Assembly (NCBI GenBank): GCA_023525715.1
Contig: CM042010.1
Location: 68,474,894-68,538,893, forward strand
Direction: 5' to 3'
Source of the DNA: Cichorium intybus
Lineage: Eukaryota > Streptophyta > Magnoliopsida > Asterales > Asteraceae
Length of the DNA: 64,000 bases
A program made the position numbers and the translations under genes. Positions 23,954 to 33,481 of this stretch are shown piece by piece. The notes beneath the pieces are model-generated. The model worked only from the letters and a program-made list of their open reading frames with translations. It searched no databases and was not told the DNA's origin. The stretch's first letter is position 1. The number at the start of each line of letters is the position of its first letter.

Positions 23954-24337
23954 GCTGGGCAGCATTCTGTCTATTTTTGAGTTTTGAACTTGGCTCTAGA
24001 CTTGTCCGTTTGGTCTATAATTCATACCATAGGCCAAAAATGGTGTGAAAACATGTGGAAAATTGTCGGAACAGAAATACGACCTCCCGAGGATACTTTA
24101 GCAAAATATGTGTATTCCGAGGAGGTTACAAATTGAAGGAAGTTAGTTAATAACGGTTGCAGCCTATAGTACTTCTGTACTGTAAAGTTTGTTATTGTAA
24201 ATATATGAACTGAGTATAAATGTATAATTCGTATATAATAGGTGGTGGTTCAAACAAGATTATTCAGGATAAAAAGAAAGGAGTCCAAGAAGATAACTAA
24301 CTCCTAAGGGACCGAGGTGAGTGTTATGTGGATTTTC

Positions 24338-24349
24338 GAGTACATAGCA
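24338..24349 (+). other. 5' strand of long-range inverted repeat
   Basis: GAGTACATAGCA is the exact reverse complement of TGCTATGTACTC at 24896-24907. Both strands are present in all A and B LTRs that reach this far. Family C has GGGTACATGGCA paired with TGCCATGTATTCC instead. Confidence 0.8.
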
Positions 24350-24608
24350 AAATGAATTTTATATAAAATGATTTGTGAGCCAAAATGATTTTATGGAAAT
24401 TTAAATGGTTTAATGAAAATGGAAATGGTTTATGGAACTGGAAATGGGTGTTGTAAAACTGGAAATGGTACTACGAAATAGTAAGTACAAAGTATACAGA
24501 AATGATAAATGAGAAAGACAGAGGATTAATAAAGTGATTGAGCCATGTTAATGAGTTGTTAGTATCCGGATAAAGACCACGGCCTGCTGCGGTAGGGGTG
24601 GCAAAAAG

Positions 24609-24648
24609 ACACTACTGGGATGGTACCTCCCGTCGCGAAGTAGTTGTC
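24609..24648 (+). other. CTACT/AGTAG bulged hairpin
   Basis: CTACT (24612) pairs with AGTAG (24639-24643), and GGGA (24617) with TCCC (24628). TGGTACC is the loop and GTCGCGA an asymmetric bulge. GAC and GTC can extend the outer stem. Family C has the same outer stem and a near-identical bulge but GGGG/CCCC as inner stem (56689-56718). Confidence 0.75.
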
Positions 24649-24693
24649 TTACCTTGATAGATGAATTCGTTTCATGCTATTGGGGAAGTAGCT

Positions 24694-24785
24694 ATACGGG
24701 TGCGTCTCGTATAAAATCTACGGGTGCGCTCGTAGGAATGTACCATTGCAAAGAAAGAAGGAATACCTGTGGGTGCGCTCACAGG
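24694..24785 (+). other. Triple GGTGCGCT hairpins in 5' LTR of copy 3
   Basis: Hairpins are at 24694-24712, 24717-24736 and 24766-24785. The middle stem carries one mutation here (TCTACG opposite CGTAGG). The cluster lies about 320-410 bases before the PBS. Confidence 0.85.
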
Positions 24786-24862
24786 AAAAAGAAATATTGA
24801 ACATCTAATTAGTAATGATATTATTGGCAAAATGTTTTTGGGTCAAAACCCATAATGCTCAC

Positions 24863-24877
24863 GAGACATTATGTCTC
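24863..24877 (+). other. GAGAC/GTCTC hairpin
   Basis: GAGACATTATGTCTC is a perfect inverted repeat around one T. The flank CTCAC...CACGT is conserved. Family B has AGACGTATGTCT and family C AGACAAATTTTGTCT at the same place, all followed by YACGTATTT. Confidence 0.75.
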
Positions 24878-24895
24878 ACGTATTTTGTTTTAAAA

Positions 24896-24907
24896 TGCTA
24901 TGTACTC
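24896..24907 (+). other. 3' strand of long-range inverted repeat
   Basis: TGCTATGTACTC, followed by AGGTA, is the complement of 24338-24349. It closes a domain of about 570 bp that ends about 200 bp before the PBS. Confidence 0.8.
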
Positions 24908-25104
24908 AGGTAAGCAAGAAGGGCATTAAAAGGGTCGGGTACGGGACCGTAATCATTGTTGTAAAAGATGTAAACTAGACAGGTTTGAACTATGGTTTGT
25001 GATTCAAATTTGTGATACCCCGTTGTATAATAAAACGTTTTGTAAACTAAAATAAATGTGAAATAAGTTTTAAAAAAAAATGGCGTAAAAGTTGGGGTGT
25101 TACA

Positions 25105-25522
25105 ATTTCGTATCAGAGCCATGGTTTAAGCGAATTAGGTTGGGTAACCATCCTAGGCTTAAACTAGTGGATTAATAGTAAGTAAAGTAGTAGTACTAGG
25201 TACTAACTAATGGGGTAGAGTCGGCAAAATACAATGTTGGAATCCATAGAAACCGATGAACCAGGGGATCTTGTGATAACATCAGAGCCAAAGTATATAG
25301 GTGGTTAAAATAATATTGGGCCCGTATTATTGTAACCACAGGATATGCTTTGGAAATGGTGAAGTCATGGGGGCCCTGAGGAATTTGGTTGTGGAAAGTA
25401 GTATAGAGACACTTGGGAACACAAGTTCTATAGGAAGATCACATGCTACAGCTTTTAGATATATTGATAAAATATACTTATGTGGAATAATAAACGTAAA
25501 TTTTACTCATTTTATATAGTAT
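25105..25522 (+). promoter_or_regulatory. Copy 3 leader with mutated primer binding site
   Basis: The PBS at 25108-25119 reads TCGTATCAGAGC. The second base is C instead of the G seen in copies 1 and 2, a mismatch against the tRNA-Met 3' end. The rest of the leader matches the other copies up to the ATG at 25523. Confidence 0.85.
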
Positions 25523-28500
25523 ATGGAGAGTGGAGATCTGAACGTTTTCAGTGAAGGACGGACAGCAAGTCGTACCCCGTCCTATGGAGATAACCCTGTT
25601 GATGATGCGGTTAACATGGGTCCTAACCCAAATCCAATACCGCAACCTCCACCTGTGACTTTGGAGGCTATTCAAAACCTTATTAGCAATCTAAAGACGG
25701 AGATGAGGGAAGATATGCGACAAATGTTGAACACACGGCTGGGGGATCCATATCCTAATCCTTCAGCAGATGATGCTTCTTGGAGACCCACTAACGGAGA
25801 TTCGGTTACAGAGGAAGATAGTGTGGGGACAGAAGACAAGAAGAGATGTTCTTTTAAAACTTTCCTGGCATGTAAACCAACGGAATACTATGGTAGCTAC
25901 GAGCCTAAAGTCACGATGCGGTGGATACGAGAGACAGAGCAAGTACTGGAGGTCAGCAAGTGTCATGAGAAAGATAAAGTTTATTATGCCTCACGAATGT
26001 TGAAAGACGATGCGTTAGTTTGGTGGAATACCCTTTACGAACTGGTCGGCAAGGATGTAATCTATAAATGGTCGTGGACCGAATTCACCACCCGTCTGAA
26101 GAACAAATATTGTCCCCTTCGGGAGATAGAAAAACTTGAAGACGAATTTCTCACTTTAAAGAAGGGTTATTTGACCGTTGCCGAGTATACAAAAAAATTC
26201 AGTGATATGCTACCGTTTGTGGGAAACATTTACACTACGGAGCGGGCACGAATCAACCGTTATGTGAAAGGCCTACCTTGGGAGTATGAACTGGAAGTAA
26301 AACGGGCGGTGACCATGGATGCGGCGTTTGAGGCAGCAAGAAATGTTGAAGATGTGTGGAAACGAAGAACAGCGGAAAGGCAAATTTCTGGGGATAAACG
26401 TAAATTCAGTGGCGGGAGTAGTAGCTGGAATAAAAAGGGAAAGTCGGTAGTGATGTCAACCAAGCAGGGCAGCCGGAAGACATGTGAGAAATGTGGAAAA
26501 GAGCATACGGGCGAATGTAAGGTGGGAAGTGCAGCTTGTTTCAACTGCGGAAGAACGGGTCACAAGGCTAGGGAGTGTACCTATCCGAAGCTCAGCGAAG
26601 TCGAGTGCTTTTCATGTCATGAAAAGGGGCACTATAGCTTTAAATGTCCAAAGAAGGGTGGTGAGACGATGGTATCAACTGCGCAGAAAAAGACGGAGCC
26701 CCAAAAGGTGAAGACCCGCGCTTTCCAACTCACCCGAGAAGAAGCAAAGGAGACACAAGACGTGGTCTCAGGTACCCTACTAATTAACCAGATGCCTGCC
26801 TACGTATTATTTGATTTTGGTGCTACGTGTTCGTTTGTGTCCCATGAGTTTGGCCTAAAATTCAATACACCGCTAGAACCATTAGACCGTTTATGTGAGG
26901 TAGAATTGGCAAGTGGAAAGAAGGTGGAGATAAAACATGTGTACCGTGGCTGCGAACTCAGCATAGATGATCAGAAATTTTCGTTGAACCTTCTTCCAAT
27001 TGGAGTGAAGACTTTCGATGTGGTCATTGGTATGGATTGGCTTGGGGCCAATGATGCAAAAATCGCATGTGGGAAAAAGATAGTGTCGGTGAAGATTCCA
27101 GGTGGCAGCAAAGTGTATGTGTACGGTGAAAAACCCAAGAGGATGTCCAATTTGATCAGCGCAGCGAAAGTCAGGAGATGTTTGGTGAAAGGATGCTTAT
27201 CCTATGTGGCGTATGTAATGGTGGGAGATAAAGTGAAGAAAACAGTACATGACATTGATGTGGTGAAAGAATACCCTGAAGTCTTTCCTGATGATTTACC
27301 CGGTTTACCACCTGAGAGACAAGTAGAATTCCGCATTGATCTTGTACCCGGAGCTTCTCCTATCGCCCGTGCTCCATACCGTTTAGCCCCGACCGAAATG
27401 CGGGAGTTAATGTCACAACTGCAGGAATTACTTGATAAAGGTTTTATACGCCCCAGTGTGTCGCCTTGGGGTGCGCCGGTACTGTTTGTCAAGAAGAAGG
27501 ATGGCACGATGCGAATGTGCATTGACTACCGCGAGCTCAACAAAATTACCATTAAGAATCGTTACCCGCTACCGCGAATAGACGATCTGTTTGATCAGTT
27601 GCAAGGCGCTGACTATTTCTCCAAGATTGATCTACGGTCTGGTTATCATCAGGTGCGTGTAAGAGATGAAGATATTGAGAAGACTGCTTTTCGCACTCGC
27701 TATGGGCATTATGAATTTCTCGTCATGCCTTTTGGTCTGACGAATGCCCTGGCAATTTTCATGGATTTGATGAATAGGGTGTGTAAGCCGTTCCTGGATA
27801 AGTTTGTTATTGTCTTTATTGATGACATTCTTATCTACTCAAAGAATGCGGAAGACCACAAGAATCATCTGAGAATGGTACTGGAAGTTTTAAAGAAAGA
27901 GAAGTTATATGCGAAATTTTCAAAGTGCGAATTCTGGCTAAGGGAAGTGCAATTCCTTGGACACGTTGTCTCAATCCAAAGTATTAAAGTAGATCCAGCA
28001 AAGGTGGAAGCGGTAATGAAATGGGAAATACCAAAGACTCCGACGGAAGTGAGAAGTTTTCTTGGACTCGTCGGGTACTACCGACGGTTCATCCAAGATT
28101 TTTCACGAATTGCGGTACCTCTTACGAAGCTAACAAGGAAAGGGGTAAAATTTGAATGGGGGACGGAACAAGAGAAAGCATTTGAGACACTAAAAGAGAA
28201 GTTATGTAATGCGTCGGTTCTTACCCTACCAGAGGGAACTGAAGATTTCGTGGTGTATAGTGATGCCTCTAATAGAGGATTGGGTTGCGTACTAATGCAG
28301 CGGGGAAAAGGGATAGCATACGCTTCTCGTCAATTAAAAGAACCCGAAACTCGGTATGCAACGCACGATTTGGAATTGGCGGCAATTGTGTTTGCATTAA
28401 AAATCTGGAGGCATTACTTGTACGGAACAAAGTGCACCTTGTACACGGATCATAAAAGCTTGCAATACGTATTTTCACAGAAAGATCTCAATATGAGGCA

Positions 28501-30103
28501 AAGTAGGTGGCTGGAGCTAATAAATGATTATGACTGTGAAATCGCTTACCACCCTGCGAAAGCGAATGTGGTAGCAGATGCCTTAAGCAGGAAGTTTCAT
28601 GAAAAGAAAAGTCAAGAGAGGTTGATGAGGATCGAATTGAAATCAAGCCTAATAGAAAGCATCAAAGACGTGCAAAAGCAAGTATTGGAAAGAGGTGACT
28701 TAAATATGGAAAAGCTGGGAAAAGATTTGGTGTTTGGGGAAAATACTCAAGGACTGAAGACAGTCAGAAACCGCATATGGGTACCAAAAGCAGGTGGAAT
28801 CCGAAAGTTGATTCTAGAAGAATCTCATAAGTCAAAGTATTCCATTCATCCTGGAAGTACGAAAACTTATCGGGATCTCAAAGAACAGTATTGGTGGCCG
28901 GGAATCAAGAAAAGAATAGTCAAGTATATTTCTAAATGTGCAACATGTGCACAAGTGAAGGCGGAACACCAAGTCCCGTATGGAAATACTCAACCACTGC
29001 AAATTCCAGCGGGAAAATGGGAAGACATAACCATGAATTTCATATTTGGGTTACCAAGAACTAGAAGAGGTCATAATGGTATATGGGTCATTGTTGACCG
29101 TTTAACCAAGAGTGCAATGTTTTTGGCGATTAAAGAAAATACGCAATTGGAAACATTGGCACAAATATACAAGGATGAAGTTATAAGACTTCATGGAGCT
29201 CCCTTGTCAATTGTGTCTGACAGAGACCCACAGTTTACCTCAAAATTATGGGAAGCACTACAAGAACGAATGGGGACAAAAATTAAAATGAGTACAGCTT
29301 ATCATCCCCAGACAGACGGGCAAAGTGAACGAACTATCCAAACCGTAGAAGAGATGCTACGATCGTGTGCTCTGGATTTTGGTGGAAATTGGGACGAACA
29401 CTTGCCATTGGTAGAGTTTTCTTATAACAACAGTTATCATTCCAGTATCGGGATGCCACCATTTGAAGCTCTATATGGCAGGAAGTGTAGAACCCCTTTG
29501 TGTTGGCTGGAAGCAGGGGAGACTAAAATAACTGGGCCCGAAATTGTAAGGATAACAAACGAAAAGATCAAAATAATTCAAGCTAATATGAAAGCTGCTC
29601 AAGATAGGCAGAAGAGCTATGCAGACTTGAAGAAGAGACCTTATGATTTAAAGGAAGGCGATCTGGTGATGCTCAAAGTATCACCATGGAAAGGTGTAGT
29701 AAGATTTGGAAAGAGGGGTAAACTGAGTCCAAGATACATTGGACCCTTCAAGATCTTCAAGAAAATTGGCGAACAAGCTTTCAAGCTAGAGTTACCGCGT
29801 GAACTGAGTGGTATACATGATACGTTCCATGTGTGCTATTTGAAAAAGTATTTCGGGAAGAGTGAACTTGTTATTCTGTTGGAAGACTTAAAAGTAGAAG
29901 CCCCGAATAAGCTGATAGAAGAACCAGAAGCGATGTTGGAAGTGAGAACCAAAAAGCTAAGGAATAAAGAAATTGATCTAGTTTTGGTCAAATGGAAGCA
30001 CTCGTCAGGTTCAGATTTGACTTGGGAGACTTTGGAAGACATGAAGAGAAGATATCCAAATTTTACGAACTATGAGAAGATTCCGTGGACGGAATCCTCT
30101 TAA
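25523..30103 (+). CDS. Ty3/gypsy chromovirus-type gag-pol polyprotein, copy 3 (1526 aa, uninterrupted)
   Basis: This is the only uninterrupted polyprotein in the window. It encodes the capsid and the enzymes that reverse transcribe and integrate the element. Domains: gag about 100-330; CCHC zinc knuckles 339-352 and 362-375; aspartic protease around 431-433; reverse transcriptase with FIDD at 765-768; RNase H with catalytic D914; integrase zinc finger H1102, H1109, C1139, C1142; integrase core with D1233 and E1269 (35 residues between); GPF module at 1407-1409; C-terminal chromodomain-like segment about 1473-1514 (VKWKHSSGSDLTWE). The start matches copies 1 and 2. Oddities: the protease motif is D-F-G instead of D-S-G, and the first integrase catalytic Asp (position 1172) is Asn. 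The RT NAP motif is NAL. All three look like C:G to T:A changes relative to other copies. The ORF is therefore open but probably not functional. A Tekay/Del-like chromovirus is likely but not proven. Confidence 0.95.
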   Translation: MESGDLNVFSEGRTASRTPSYGDNPVDDAVNMGPNPNPIPQPPPVTLEAIQNLISNLKTEMREDMRQMLNTRLGDPYPNPSADDASWRPTNGDSVTEEDSVGTEDKKRCSFKTFLACKPTEYYGSYEPKVTMRWIRETEQVLEVSKCHEKDKVYYASRMLKDDALVWWNTLYELVGKDVIYKWSWTEFTTRLKNKYCPLREIEKLEDEFLTLKKGYLTVAEYTKKFSDMLPFVGNIYTTERARINRYVKGLPWEYELEVKRAVTMDAAFEAARNVEDVWKRRTAERQISGDKRKFSGGSSSWNKKGKSVVMSTKQGSRKTCEKCGKEHTGECKVGSAACFNCGRTGHKARECTYPKLSEVECFSCHEKGHYSFKCPKKGGETMVSTAQKKTEPQKVKTRAFQLTREEAKETQDVVSGTLLINQMPAYVLFDFGATCSFVSHEFGLKFNTPLEPLDRLCEVELASGKKVEIKHVYRGCELSIDDQKFSLNLLPIGVKTFDVVIGMDWLGANDAKIACGKKIVSVKIPGGSKVYVYGEKPKRMSNLISAAKVRRCLVKGCLSYVAYVMVGDKVKKTVHDIDVVKEYPEVFPDDLPGLPPERQVEFRIDLVPGASPIARAPYRLAPTEMRELMSQLQELLDKGFIRPSVSPWGAPVLFVKKKDGTMRMCIDYRELNKITIKNRYPLPRIDDLFDQLQGADYFSKIDLRSGYHQVRVRDEDIEKTAFRTRYGHYEFLVMPFGLTNALAIFMDLMNRVCKPFLDKFVIVFIDDILIYSKNAEDHKNHLRMVLEVLKKEKLYAKFSKCEFWLREVQFLGHVVSIQSIKVDPAKVEAVMKWEIPKTPTEVRSFLGLVGYYRRFIQDFSRIAVPLTKLTRKGVKFEWGTEQEKAFETLKEKLCNASVLTLPEGTEDFVVYSDASNRGLGCVLMQRGKGIAYASRQLKEPETRYATHDLELAAIVFALKIWRHYLYGTKCTLYTDHKSLQYVFSQKDLNMRQSRWLELINDYDCEIAYHPAKANVVADALSRKFHEKKSQERLMRIELKSSLIESIKDVQKQVLERGDLNMEKLGKDLVFGENTQGLKTVRNRIWVPKAGGIRKLILEESHKSKYSIHPGSTKTYRDLKEQYWWPGIKKRIVKYISKCATCAQVKAEHQVPYGNTQPLQIPAGKWEDITMNFIFGLPRTRRGHNGIWVIVDRLTKSAMFLAIKENTQLETLAQIYKDEVIRLHGAPLSIVSDRDPQFTSKLWEALQERMGTKIKMSTAYHPQTDGQSERTIQTVEEMLRSCALDFGGNWDEHLPLVEFSYNNSYHSSIGMPPFEALYGRKCRTPLCWLEAGETKITGPEIVRITNEKIKIIQANMKAAQDRQKSYADLKKRPYDLKEGDLVMLKVSPWKGVVRFGKRGKLSPRYIGPFKIFKKIGEQAFKLELPRELSGIHDTFHVCYLKKYFGKSELVILLEDLKVEAPNKLIEEPEAMLEVRTKKLRNKEIDLVLVKWKHSSGSDLTWETLEDMKRRYPNFTNYEKIPWTESS

Positions 30104-30113
30104 GGGGGAGAGG
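30102..30113 (+). promoter_or_regulatory. Polypurine tract of copy 3
   Basis: AAGGGGGAGAGG overlaps the gag-pol stop codon and lies one base before the 3' LTR start TGTAAGAACCCG. It is the expected plus-strand DNA primer site. Copy 4 has the same tract at 37621-37632 on the minus strand. Confidence 0.85.
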
Positions 30114-30114
30114 T

Positions 30115-31108
30115 TGTAAGAACCCGAGAGAAATTATAATAAAATATGCAAAATAATCGTGTGTAATAGTAAAGTTAAGAAAAAAGGGCAAAATGGTCTT
30201 TTGCCATATTTTGGGATCTTAATGTAAAATATTTTGTGTTTGTGGCAATATTGTGAGAAATAAAACAATTGTGTATTAAAAGTTTGACTCTTGTGGTCAT
30301 AATGGGTGAAATGGTACTAGAGGGGTAAAAATTGAAAATATAGGAACTATAAATAGTGAGGAAGACTCTCTAAACTCCCAGAAGTTCATAGAAGCATCGG
30401 GAGAGTGAAAGCTTGAGCAGGTTCACGAGGATTCTTGGGAGTTTGAGTAGAAAATCAGCAACTAACTTCAAGGCTTTGATTTTCAAGCCATTTGGGGTAA
30501 GAATCTCACTCTTATAACTTAATTCAACCATTTTGGAATTGTGGGGATGGGCAAAAACGGGTTACAGAAGTGGTGTGGGGTTTGTATGAAGTTTCTAACC
30601 TTGCAAACCTGTTCTAAACCTCAGTAGAAACTCAATTCCACTTCTGGAATCGGTTGAGAATAAGAGGAATTGATAATTTTCCTCAAGAACCCTAAACTAA
30701 GAATTTGTGTAATTGAGTTGTTTCTCTGGATTAAAACCTGATGTAAACTGAAGGTTTTAGTCATAGAATGTTATATATTGATTAGGTTAAGTATTAAGAA
30801 CTTAATGGACCAAAACAGGGGGCTGCAGCACAAAAATCGGGCAAAAACCCGTCTCTGCAGCACAGACACGAGTCGTGCCTTTTTGTACATGGATTGGCAC
30901 GAGTCGTGCCACACTGTAGAAGTCAGAAATGGTCAAATACAAGAAGCACAAGTCGTGCTTCCTAAGGAAGGAAAAGAGCACGAGTCGTGCTCTTTGCTGG
31001 GCAGCATTCTGTCCATTTTTGAGTTTTGAACTTGGCTCTAGACTTGTCCGTTTGGTCTATAATTCATACCATAGGCCTAAAATGGTGTGAAAACATGTGG
31101 AAAATTGT
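30115..31108 (+). repeat. Family A 3' LTR of copy 3, 3' truncated
   Basis: It begins TGTAAGAACCCGAGAG and runs through TATA (30348-30355) and the palindrome array (one core mutated to GCACAAGTCGTGC) to GAAAATTGT. The structured domain and LTR 3' end are lost. It is followed by AAGAGAG and a B LTR. Confidence 0.9.
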
Positions 31109-31115
31109 AAGAGAG

Positions 31116-33469
31116 TGTAAGAACCTGAAATTTTTTGTAAAAGTCATAAAATAAAAATATATAAAAGTTGGGTTGAACAAGGGCGTAACAGTAAAAAATT
31201 GGTAAAAAGGGCAAAATGGTCATTTGACATCCAAATGACTTTTAAGTAATGAAAATGTGATTTTGGGGTTAATATGTAATGAAATAAACTTAAAAAGAAG
31301 AATTTTGGTTTTTGGGACAGTTTTGCAAAAAAATGGAACCAAAGGGGCCAAAGTGCCATTTCTTGAAACTAGTGGGCAAATTAGTCTTTTGCCATGTTTT
31401 GGACTTTGATATAAAGTATTTTAGTGTTTTCGGTAAAATGAAAGAAAATAAACTTATAATGTTATAAAAACGTGTTTTTAAGCCATTTTGGGGAAAAATG
31501 AAACTAGAGGGGGCTAAAGTGTAAAATAACTAAGTATTAAAAAAAAATCTGCATTCCCATTCACAGAACACGGGAAGGCAGTAGAGAATTCTAGAGAGGA
31601 CTGGACGATCGCTTGGGAGGATTTCTAGAAGAGAGGTGTGAGGAGTACAAGCTTGGAATCAAGATTTCCAAGCCAAATCAAGGTAAGAACACTTGTTCTT
31701 GACTTCTAGCACACGGGTGACTCATAGAGTGAGTTATAAATTGAAAGTTCAGTTGCAATCCAATATGTTTTATGAGTCTTTCCATCTAAACAAGCTTGAA
31801 TTATCAAGCAATTCTATTTAAATCAAAAGATATGGTTGAATTGGGGAAAATCATGATTTTGGCCAAGAACCCTAGTTCACGGGTCCTTGTAATTAAAGAT
31901 GATTTTAATGACTAAAGAGAGTTTAATATGTTAGAATAGATGTAAGAAATCAGTTTTGATAATTAATTTGAAGTAATTTCAGTTTTGGGATCAAAACCTT
32001 AAAAATGAAATTTTCATGAATTTGAATGGAATCAGTGATTCCATGGTTGAAAAACATGTTTAATGATGGGTTTTAGTCATGGAATAAGTCTAAAATGATT
32101 AAGTAAGTTATAAAGAACTTAATATGTGAAATTAGTGAGTTACAGGACAAAAACCGGACAAAATCTCGCACCTGCAGGTCAAGCACGAGTCGTGCCCTTT
32201 TTGTACTACAAATGGCACGAGTCGTGCCAACTGTAGAAGCCAAAAATAGCATCCTACAATGAGCACGAGTCGTGCTCTTTCATGCACAAAATGTGCACGA
32301 GTCGTGCTCCAAGTCAGGGGCAAAATGAAATTGCAATTTGATGCTAGGCCTATCCATTTGATGTCCAATTGATACCATAAGGTTAATATGATATAAAAAC
32401 ATGAAAAATAATGTTAAGTTGAGTGTATGACTTTCCAAGGGTATAATGGGTAATAATACACCATGTAAATGATAAATGAAAGTAGCAAAGAAGAGGATAA
32501 GTGAAATAATGAATGTCACAACCATATTGTGATATGAGTCTAGTAAGATCTGAAATTCAGTGGTCTATACATACTAATAAAGTATAACATGTTATTAATA
32601 AAATGTGAATAAACTTCTTAGGGGCGAGGAAAAAGGATGGTTCTAGTTAGACTTCTCTAACTAGCCAAGGTGAGTAATGTGTGGATTTTCGAGTACATAG
32701 CAAATGGAGTTTTATATAAAAGAATGAATTTTATGAAAAATGATTTGTGGATCAAAATGGTTTTATGAAAGTTAATGTGGTTAATGAGAAAGGAAATGGT
32801 TCTGCGGAACTAAAATGTTTTGTTAAACTGGAAATGGTTTTTGTGAAATAGTAAGTATAATGTATACAAAGGATAAATGAGAAAGACAGAGAACTAATAA
32901 TGTGATTGGGCCCTATTGATGAGTTGAGAAGTATCCGGATAAAGACCACAGCCTGCTGCGGTAGGGGTGGCAAAAAGACACTACTGGGATGGTACCTCCC
33001 GTCGCGAAGTAGTTGTCTTACCTTGATAGATGAATCCGTTTCATGCTATTGGGGAAGTAGTTATACGGGTGCGTCTCGTATAAAACCTACGGGTGCGCTC
33101 GTAGGAATGTGTTCTCAAATGAAAAGGAATACATATGGGTGCGCTCATAGGAAATTAAATAAGATGAAAATTTGGAATGATTAAAATATGAGAAATTATT
33201 TTGGGTCTAAAACCCGTATTACTCACGAGACGTATGTCTTACGTATATGTTTTTTTTAAAATGCTATGTACTCAGGTAACAATGGAAAGGGTAGATGATG
33301 CGTTAAAGGAACAGAAGTCCTAGATCGATCAGAGTATGTACCTACTTCCTTAAATTATGGTAATGTATTGAGCTTGTGACACCCGGTATTAAAACTGAAA
33401 ATTTTTTTATGGAAAATTTAACACGTAAATTGTTTTATTAAAATGTTGTTTATGGGACGGGGTGTTACA
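31116..33469 (+). repeat. Complete family B LTR
   Basis: It runs from TGTAAGAACCTGAAATTT to GGGACGGGGTGTTACA, 2354 bp. The preceding bases GAGAG match the end of the B polypurine tract (compare 42548-42552 on the other strand). So this LTR carries a trace of its own internal region, although no internal region follows on from the A sequence. Confidence 0.9.
32643..32664 (+). other. B-specific hairpin before the long-range pair
   Basis: CTAGTTAGA and TCTAACTAG pair perfectly (9 bp) around the loop CTTC, just upstream of the GAGTACATAGCA motif (32691). Other B copies add a CTCCTTA/TAAGGAG hairpin slightly upstream (for example 9287-9307). Family A has an AGGAGT/ACTCCT pairing in the same position. 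Confidence 0.7.
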
Positions 33470-33481
33470 AATTTGTCAAAT
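33470..33481. other. Tail-to-tail LTR junction, variant
   Basis: AATTTGTCAAAT lies between the 3' ends of a plus B LTR and a minus A LTR. It resembles the 15-mer AATTTGGTACCAAAT at 10169 and 61561 with bases lost in the centre. Confidence 0.8.

Larger units (their letters stand above)
23078..25104 (+). repeat. Family A 5' LTR of copy 3
   Basis: It starts at GAACCCGAGAG (five bases inside the LTR) and ends GGGGTGTTACA, 2027 bp; the complete length would be 2032. It contains TATA (23306-23313), palindrome array (23823-23953), long-range pair (24338-24349 with 24896-24907), CTACT/AGTAG hairpin (24609-24648), triple hairpins (24694-24785) and GAGAC/GTCTC hairpin (24863-24877). Confidence 0.95.
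23078..31108 (+). mobile_element. Ty3/gypsy family A, copy 3 (nearly complete)
   Basis: 5' LTR, PBS, leader, one continuous gag-pol ORF, polypurine tract and about half of the 3' LTR are present. The two LTRs differ by only about four bases over the first kilobase by eye, suggesting recent insertion. The 5' LTR lacks its first five bases (TGTAA) and the 3' LTR is cut at about 31108, so no target-site duplication can be read. Confidence 0.9.

Noticed and set aside
23736..23987. 83-codon ORF recurring in nearly every family A LTR, running across the palindrome array
   Set aside because: It is open mainly because the LTR copies are near-identical. It starts at an arbitrary ATG far downstream of the TATA box, has no recognisable domain, and the conserved feature there is the palindromes, not codons.
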